NCBI GenBank assembly: GCA_963995525.1
Contig: OZ023213.1
Location: 20,738,853-20,802,852 of the forward strand
DNA: 64,000 nt
DNA from: Escarpia spicata
Lineage: Eukaryota > Annelida > Polychaeta > Sabellida > Siboglinidae
Reading direction: 5' to 3'
Shown here piece by piece: positions 59,271 through 64,000 of this stretch. The position numbers were made by a program, and so were the translations under genes. Every line of letters begins with the position of its first letter. The first letter of the stretch is position 1. Under the pieces are notes generated by a model. That model saw only the letters and a list, made by a program, of their open reading frames with translations. It had not been told where the DNA came from and made no database searches.

Positions 59271-62030
59271 GCCTTTTCAATGGCCAGTTGTTGATATATA
59301 AAAACAATGGTTATTTAGAATTATTTACTTTAAAATTAAATATTTTTGATATGATCTGCTTTCCTAGAGGATTTTCTTCTACCTGAGAGAATTGAGTGGT
59401 GATCAGTTCTCCAGGTGGCGCCACTATAATTACTCCATGGGTGGGTATATGATAATAAAAAAGGTTTATGTGACAAAACATGAGAAACTCCAATTCGGGT
59501 GACTGTTTTAACTGGGTGAAATTTCATAATTGAAACATATAAAAAGTTTTCGGCCCATGCTATCAGTCGCTATGAATTTGTATTCTTATTTCCTAAGATA
59601 TTCCAATATCATGTACAATGTTTTATTTACGTTCTAAGAACAAAGCACAAAAGTGAGTTTTAGTCAACAACAAAAAGCCAAAACAAATATGGTGCATTTC
59701 GTTCTTAAATCCCTTTTGTACGCTTAATCACAGCTGATCAAAAGAAAATATTGGAACACAAATTAGGAAAAAGTAAAAATCCATAATTAGAAAATATATC
59801 TAAGGTTTTATAGTCAACTGAAATGTTATTTAATTTACATGATTAATGTTATTATTTTTGGAAAGAAGAAATGGTTTGTCGTGATTTCTAAGAAAAATTT
59901 CATGTGACACTATCCCCAGACAAACAGACACATAATTTCTTCAAAGAAACTACGTAGTCCGATGACAATTGGTTGACCAATAATTTAAAAATTAATCACG
60001 TCATGTAAACATGATCCAATAAGATTTGTTTATGGATATATATATATGTAGACAACTTTTAAAAAAATCTTTTAAAAAATACTTTTTTATATTTCTTTGA
60101 AAAATACTCTTAAATCTACTTGACATTTTATACATCTCAAACAGACAACAGTGGGGTTGTCATATTTCTAATCCACAAGTGCAATAAAACGGCAAATCAG
60201 CAAAATTCCAGTCCACTGAAAGTGTGGAAAAACTGTCATCGTTTTGATGGCATTTTGACATCTACCGCGTCGACGCAAGAGATGACTAATTGCACATTTC
60301 ATATTGGCCAAAAATGTCAGAAGTATGGAAACTGAACTACGAAGATAAGAAGCGGTACTAATTTTGTATCACACGAGATGAAGAGAACTGAACGAGATGA
60401 TTGGTGGCGTGGTCGTTAGGTGAACCATCTTGCAGTAGAGGTTATGTTCCGCTGTAAGGTTATGTTTCATTGTTTAATAATGCATCATTTCATATTGCGT
60501 GTGACATTATATGACAGCTGGGTCCAACTTATTCTAGTCTGTCATCTTCCTGTTTCATCAAATGTCTTGCGCAGGTGGACCAGATCCTTTGGTTGTTCAT
60601 TGCTGCCTGTATCGCAGCTGTCCATCAGCTTATATAAAAAAGAATCTTGGCAAGAATGCTTACAATTTTATTTCATTTTTTAATGAATAATTGTTTATTT
60701 TTCATCAAAATAGCTAAAAGATATATTATTTACATAACCTCAAGGAAGAAAATGGAACGGTTGGTTTCATGATAACAATAATTATATAAACTTAGGCATG
60801 ATATTTTAATTTGTTACATATTAAATTGTTATTTTTAATTAATAACTTCATATTTTCCCTAAAAATAGGCCAAAATCTCACAGGAAAATGGCAACAATCG
60901 TTTACATGTTCACATCAGTAATTAGCTATTTTATGCACTCTTGCCAAGATTCTATCCAAAATTTTCCCACATTTAAAAAAAAATAAGCTGGTGGACTATC
61001 CATTCCCTAGTCAAGTCACTTTTCTAGCCATGTAGTAGTTGAGTGAATGTGTTGTTCGTGACCCAGACACCGCATGTTTGAAATGGGTTAACAGAATAGT
61101 GAGACATTTATTATTCTCTTCTTTGTGACGGCAGTAACGTCCTGATGCACTCAGCCTTTGCTCTCAGAGTAGCAATAAATAGCATATCTACCGGGTGGTG
61201 TGCACTGGTGCAGTGACGTCTTCATTTGGTGGTGTTTGTAAGATTCTGTACTTGAGTTTACCTCTTGGTCTTGGGAAATCCAGCAAAATAAATATATGTT
61301 CAATTTAACTTAAACTATGAACATTAGAAAGGACGCATCAGACCAAAGATATGTTGTTTGTATAACACATGGTTCTGTTGGTTTGTGGACTTGAATTTTT
61401 ATTATATTATATACTGTAAAACAGATGACTGAAATCGAGGAACAGAATCGAGGCCAACCTCATTCCTGACGACAAGGAAACAAGAGGAGAACAACAAAAC
61501 GACTGTCCTAAAATTGTTAAAGCTCTCTCTCTACACATAAAGCTACCACTAGATATTTCTAATTTGTAATATTACAACGAATATGTAATGAATTCTTACA
61601 TCATGTTTTAGTTTGTAAACACCCCTGAATCTGCTCTGTAGAGATATGTGGTGTATAAATAAATTTTATTTGATTAAATCGTAGATGTTTAGTTAAAATG
61701 TCAGACTTGCTGCCATTTGTGTGCTGAATGTAATTATGTAAAATATTACATTAATCATAATTTATTAAATTGATAATTACAGAACAAGGCAATGATTATA
61801 AATACGTCCGGAAAAAATCCGATATAGTTTATAATTTGGTTGGTTACATTTACCGTATTTGTTCTATTAAGTGAACATGCTCTAGTGAGCATACCTTTTA
61901 GCAGCACCTGACACCATGACAATGATCTCCAATGCCAATCTTGACTGTTGAATACATCGTTGTAATTTGATTTCTACCAATGTCACACTAGATTCAAAGC
62001 TCAGTGATGAAACAAATATTAAAAAACCCA
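59271..62030. other. No recognised gene
   Basis: Mostly AT-rich non-coding sequence. Short frames at 60120 and 60420 lack motifs. A TATATA run lies near 60037-60048. Confidence 0.4.
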
Positions 62031-62050
62031 CCTAAATGTGTTCTGGTAGC

Positions 62051-62230
62051 TGTTGCTGATATGTGAGATGTATAAATCGCTGTTGCTGATATGTGAGATG
62101 TATAAATCGCTGTTGCTGATATGTGAGATGTATAAATCGCTGTTGCTGATATGTGAGATGTATGAATCGCTGTTGCTGATATGTGAGATGTATAAATCGC
62201 TGTTGCTGATATGTGAGATGTATAAATCGC
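62051..62230. repeat. 30-bp tandem repeat, 6 copies
   Basis: Unit TGTTGCTGATATGTGAGATG plus TATAAATCGC; only one substitution (unit 4, tatgaatcgc). Open frames on both strands follow from the unit length. Confidence 0.95.
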
Positions 62231-62721
62231 TTGCCAGTCACGTCTGCTGAGAACACCAGGAACCAAACAAAATGGATGTTCGTCCCTGTGCATTTATTGG
62301 AAATATTTTAATGCAAAATTTGACATATTTCTGCATCCCAAATATTTGTTAATCATACTGTACGCTAAATAGAAGGAATACGGTAAGTACATTTCTAGTC
62401 AAATCAAGACCTGCTTTCACTGAGTGGTTAAGGAATCACTGCAAAACGCCGATTCAGCCAGACTTGTATTTGTGGAGTTGTGAACCTCGTCAAAGTGCGT
62501 GGAATAGCCAGTGATCAATTTGAGATTAGGCATGCAAAGGACATAGCCGTCAATAATGAGATATCCTGCTAGATTGAGACAGAAGCCTTGCGGAGCAGTG
62601 TTTGCAGCGTGACGAGCAAGACGAATGTACTGTCCGTCCTATGAACATCATTTTGAGTAGTTCTTGTTGATCAGTCTGACATATTGCTATTTGAATGAAC
62701 GTGCTCGCTGAAAGAACTGCT

Positions 62722-63644
62722 TCAGCGTGATTCATTCTGCGCAGTGCATGTTGCAGGGATTATGGAAAACTGAGCACGCGCATGAACACGATTGCATGCA
62801 TGCATGTTTTCATATACTATGTGTGGAACTTCATGGTCACCTTTGGGACTGGAAGAAAGTGGCCTGAATAGCGAGGTGACTGTGATACGAGAACATATTT
62901 CCAATACTTCCCTGTTATAAAAATAATTTGGGACTGGCCTAGGGTGACCTGAATTGCAAGGTGGCTGTATTACCAGGGTGACCGCAAAATGAAGTTCGAC
63001 TGTATATATGTTTATAGACGTATTTAATATATTATGTAACATACCAGGTATATGTGTATTTTCGACGTCTGTTATAGATACTGTACAATCATTTCTAACC
63101 ACAACAGTATGATTGCATTTAATGGCCGATTTGGTTTTAAGAGCAGCATGAGGTGGTGGCTGGGCCTCTACTGCTGGAGGCCGGTGGGGAAATGACCGCC
63201 CCACCATTGCTAATCTGATTGCCATTTAATAATTATATGTGTAATACCTCAATGAGAATATGATTTGTTTTGCTTTACCTCATCGATTGGTGTATGTGAT
63301 TTAATTCCTGTTGGTACAATTATTAAATGACCTTTACCAACTGCATCCACTCTTGTTTAATCTGTATAGCAAACGAGCTCAGGGTTCTGCCATTGAGCAT
63401 CAGCAGGGTATAAATGTATATACTCCATCATAGCTAACATATTTGGTTCCATAAAGTGACTGATTCTGTTTGCGGTGATTCTGTACCAGTGTGTTCCCTG
63501 TATATTTAATGCTCTTACGGCCCCCTGGGGATGTAGTCGGTCTATACTGGGCAGTGTTGTCAGTACTTGTATAACATGATTCATTATATATACTTGTTTT
63601 CCTATATTACCATTCAAACACGCTTTGACACTGGAAAGGGTCAT
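62722..63644 (-). other. Unrecognised minus-strand open frames
   Basis: Two frames (63644-63357, 95 residues, with 'GTHWYRITANRISHFMEPN'; and 63225-62722, up to 167 residues) sit in tandem, separated by stops. Composition is protein-like in the first, which suggests a retroelement or transposon remnant. I do not recognise the family, and neither has clear splice sites. Confidence 0.25.
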
Positions 63645-63975
63645 TGAGTAAAATGCACCTGCAGCAATATCTAGTAATGAGAGGTGGTCTCATAAACTAA
63701 ATAAAGTCCAGAAAAATGTACTGCGTTTTGTATTGATTAAAACCACCCTCCACCCTTTCCAGTATTGAATATTTAGAGCGATCCAAAATGGTGTCCATAG
63801 CCACAGCCATTGGCCATCAGATTGGAACAACTGATGCATGTCATGTTTGCCAAAACATTACCCATCACGCTGCCTGGTTCTGATATCCACAATACATCAA
63901 TATGTATTGATATACATTCTACTCATCAGGCGGTACCACTGTATTGTTTTATTTTGTATGTAGACATCACATGGA

Positions 63976-64000
63976 CCGGATACTGCGCTATGTAAGAACA
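63976..64000 (+). mobile_element. SINE/LINE tail fragment at the window edge
   Basis: 'gatactgcgctatgtaagaa' matches the terminal part of SINE family 1. It may continue outside the window. Confidence 0.5.

Overview
This is a window of animal nuclear DNA. It has spliced genes with GT/AG introns, no bacterial-type gene packing, many long dinucleotide microsatellites, several classes of LINE retrotransposon, tRNA-headed SINEs, MITEs, foldback elements and minisatellites. The SINE type (tRNA head, then a conserved core and a '...gcgctatataagaactta' tail), the PHD-finger LINE ORF1 and the divergent FKRP-like gene suggest a marine invertebrate, probably a mollusc or another lophotrochozoan. The species cannot be fixed from the sequence alone.

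Layout. 0-5 kb: a GC-rich segment with a GCC repeat, an (ATAC)n tract, and a directly repeated ~0.9 kb element. 5.1-9.0 kb: a decayed DNA transposon bounded by inverted repeats and TTAA duplications, carrying a LINE 3' end and the ruin of a Cys-tailed ORF that runs into a (GT)n tract. 10.5 kb: a 300 bp (GA)n tract. 11.5-13.2 kb, minus strand: an apparently intronless, divergent fukutin-related-protein-like type II membrane protein. 13.4-16.8 kb: a 5'-truncated CR1/L2-type LINE abutting a MITE. 17.3 kb: a perfect 94-bp-arm palindrome. 18-30 kb: mostly repeats, with (CA)n tracts, two large inverted-repeat structures, two more LINE ruins (one hosting a SINE), a duplicated ORF1 fragment and a 40-bp minisatellite.

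32.0-41.6 kb, minus strand: a complete theta-class glutathione S-transferase gene with five coding exon positions. Exon position 3 is present twice (38917-39067 and 34776-34926). Both copies are 151 nt with identical splice phases but only about 42% identical in protein, so two alternative isoforms are predicted. 40.0-41.1 kb holds a foldback element inside its first intron.

43.9 kb to beyond 56 kb, plus strand: three phase-0 exons of an unidentified gene, the third encoding an SH3-like segment reminiscent of myosin N-termini. Its introns hold an internally deleted LINE that keeps an intact PHD-finger ORF1 (44.5-46.4 kb), a second SINE family, a 38-bp minisatellite with fossil flanks (50.5-51.7 kb) and, downstream of exon 3, a 63-bp minisatellite (57.4-58.7 kb). 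The right end (59-64 kb) has a full SINE, a 30-bp tandem repeat and unrecognised sequence.

Host genes supported: the FKRP-like gene, the GST theta gene and the partial plus-strand gene. They show no operon-like relation. Most of the remaining structure is mobile or tandem-repeat DNA at different stages of decay.
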